Position numbers and translations under genes: made by a program. Below, piece after piece: positions 6,672 through 7,466 of a stretch of DNA of 7,466 nucleotides (its first letter is position 1; the number at the start of each line of letters is the position of its first letter). Under the pieces are notes generated by a model. The model saw nothing but the letters and a program-made list of their open reading frames with translations, was not told where the DNA came from and ran no database searches. The stretch comes from Planctomycetota bacterium (GTDB lineage Bacteria; Planctomycetota; SZUA-567; H5-PLA8; CALKMO01): assembly GCA_026417845.1 (NCBI GenBank), contig JAOACM010000209.1, forward strand, positions 1 to 7,466. The letters are read 5' to 3'.

Positions 6672-7211
6672 TCATCTGCCAGAGGCGCCAACCTCCGGCT
6701 GCGGGGGTCGCCCGCGCGACCGCAGCGTTTCCCTCACGGCGTTCAGAAGTCCCCCCGCCGCTATGATCCGACGTATCTCCTCGGGATATGCTTCGAACGC
6801 GAAGCGGTTCCCCCCGACCTTTATCATTCCCCCCGCGAGATCCACCTCGACCGCATCGCCCGTCCGGATCGCGCGGGCCGCATCGGGCGATTCGAATATC
6901 GGCAGCCCAATGTTGATGGCATTTCGGAAAAATATCCTCGCGAACGACTCCGCTATCACGCACGGGTGCCCCTGGGCCTTTATGGAGACGGGGGCGTGTT
7001 CTCTCGACGAGCCGCATCCGAAGTTCCTGCCTGCGACTATGATATCGTCCGGCCTCATAACCGCCACTATCGCCGGATCCGCCCCCTCCATGCAGTGCCG
7101 CGCAAGCTCCTTCTCGTCGGAAGTGAACAGATACCTTGCCGGTATGATCTGGTCGGTGTCTATGTTATCGCCGAACTTGACGGCGCGGCCGCGAATCGTG
7201 TTTGAAACCAC
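6672..7211 (-). CDS. leuD: 3-isopropylmalate dehydratase small subunit
   Basis: This 179-residue protein is the swivelling small subunit that joins LeuC to isomerise 2-isopropylmalate to 3-isopropylmalate in cytosolic leucine biosynthesis. Diagnostic motifs are GRAVKFGDNIDTDQIIPARYL (8-28), GRNFGCGSSREHAP (61-74) and FARIFFRNAINIGLP. The length fits the short LeuD type shared with archaeal and homoaconitase-like small subunits, plus a polar tail (about 165-179, RGRPPQPEVG) that may be disordered. The GTG start is chosen because GGAGGG at 7223-7218 lies six bases upstream and homology starts right after it; the frame stays open for 78 further codons without recognisable content. The substrate loop after DTDQIIPAR reads YLFT, so homoaconitase activity is a secondary possibility. 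leuC is not in the window. The palindromic array follows the gene. Confidence 0.92.
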   Translation of the reverse strand: MVSNTIRGRAVKFGDNIDTDQIIPARYLFTSDEKELARHCMEGADPAIVAVMRPDDIIVAGRNFGCGSSREHAPVSIKAQGHPCVIAESFARIFFRNAINIGLPIFESPDAARAIRTGDAVEVDLAGGMIKVGGNRFAFEAYPEEIRRIIAAGGLLNAVRETLRSRGRPPQPEVGASGR

Positions 7212-7447
7212 CGCCTGCCCTCCGCGAAATCCGTTCCAGGGGTCTACATTCTCCCGTTCGAGAAATGTACATAGACAGAGGCCGCCTGACCAGAAAAATC
7301 CGCTCTTTTTGGTCGGGGAGGATGCATTACCGTAAATGCAGGGTCTTGGAGCGACCCGCAGGGAACGCGCCCCGTGGTACATATCCGGTCTGCGCCCTTC
7401 GAACCGGGCGAACGGGATAAGGCGGATCAGGTCTCCAGACCCCATAC
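7212..7447 (-). promoter_or_regulatory. leuD upstream region with several short hairpins
   Basis: This non-coding stretch lies between the adapter and leuD. Inverted repeats follow one another: GGTCT/AGACC (7430-7441), CGCCC/GGGCG around TTCGAACC (7393-7410), GGGTC/GACCC (7341-7357), directly adjoining TGCATT/AATGCA (7323-7340), and GACCA/AAAA with TTTTTGGTC (7288-7314, one bulged G). They could form a structured leader, but stems of 5-9 bp occur by chance in GC-rich DNA. I see no clear promoter, leucine-rich leader peptide, T-box or tRNA. Confidence 0.35.
7218..7223 (-). promoter_or_regulatory. ribosome binding site deciding the leuD GTG start
   Basis: GGAGGG on the minus strand ends six bases before GTG 7211-7209. 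It is the strongest Shine-Dalgarno site in the window and fixes a non-ATG start inside a longer open frame. Confidence 0.75.
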
Positions 7448-7466
7448 CTGTCTCTTATACACATCT
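7448..7466 (+). other. Nextera/Tn5 mosaic-end adapter (sequencing artefact)
   Basis: The final 19 bases are CTGTCTCTTATACACATCT, the standard Nextera transposase adapter (reverse complement of the Tn5 19-bp mosaic-end sequence). Being exactly at the contig end, it is untrimmed library adapter and not a biological transposon end. Confidence 0.97.

Noticed and set aside
7288..7314. Rho-independent terminator or a further MITE copy
   Set aside because: The T-run is within the stem, not after it, on both strands. The resemblance to the MITE ends (CCAGAAA) is short and lacks a TNA-bounded 80-bp unit.
7212..7445. 78-codon N-terminal extension of LeuD
   Set aside because: LeuD homology begins at the GTG with a strong ribosome binding site. 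The extension has no LeuD similarity and starts next to the adapter.
7448..7466. Tn5/IS50 insertion end
   Set aside because: It is an exact library adapter at the contig terminus with no transposon sequence adjoining it.

Overview
This is a GC-rich bacterial contig, probably metagenomic. Its last 19 bases are the Tn5/Nextera transposase mosaic-end adapter, so the right edge is a library artefact and not genome. No taxonomic marker is present. The gene style is what one sees in Planctomycetota and related lineages: a zinc-ribbon, transmembrane and HEAT-repeat giant protein, and a large secreted alpha/beta hydrolase with extra beta-rich domains. That assignment is only suggestive.

All four genes I can support lie on the minus strand, so transcription runs from high to low coordinates. 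In that direction they are: (1) leuD, the small subunit of 3-isopropylmalate dehydratase (7211 to 6672), with a GTG start behind a strong Shine-Dalgarno site; (2) a 455-base intergenic region; (3) a 1019-residue membrane-anchored protein with two zinc ribbons, HEAT repeats and a C-terminal PsbP-like domain (6216 to 3157); (4) a 957-residue exported serine hydrolase (3160 to 287), whose ATG overlaps the stop of gene 3 in an ATGA junction, so the two are probably translationally coupled; (5) after a spacer of about 200 bases, the first 28 codons of a sugar phosphate isomerase/epimerase-like protein, cut off by the contig edge (86 to 1).

The most unusual structure is in the leuD/HEAT intergenic region. 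Three imperfect palindromic units of 82, 81 and 80 bp stand end to end. Each is bounded by a TNA trinucleotide (TGA, TGA, TAA, TAG), and each has terminal inverted repeats close to GAGYCTRTCCAGAAAC. The GAG ends and 3-bp TNA targets are what is known for the IS1031 group of the IS5 family, so I read them as non-autonomous MITEs. The first unit is inverted relative to the other two, which argues for separate insertions and against tandem duplication.

leuD belongs to leucine biosynthesis and has no visible functional link to the HEAT/hydrolase pair. That pair probably acts at the cell envelope: the hydrolase is exported, and the HEAT protein is predicted to place its repeats outside the membrane. 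Its substrate cannot be read from the sequence.
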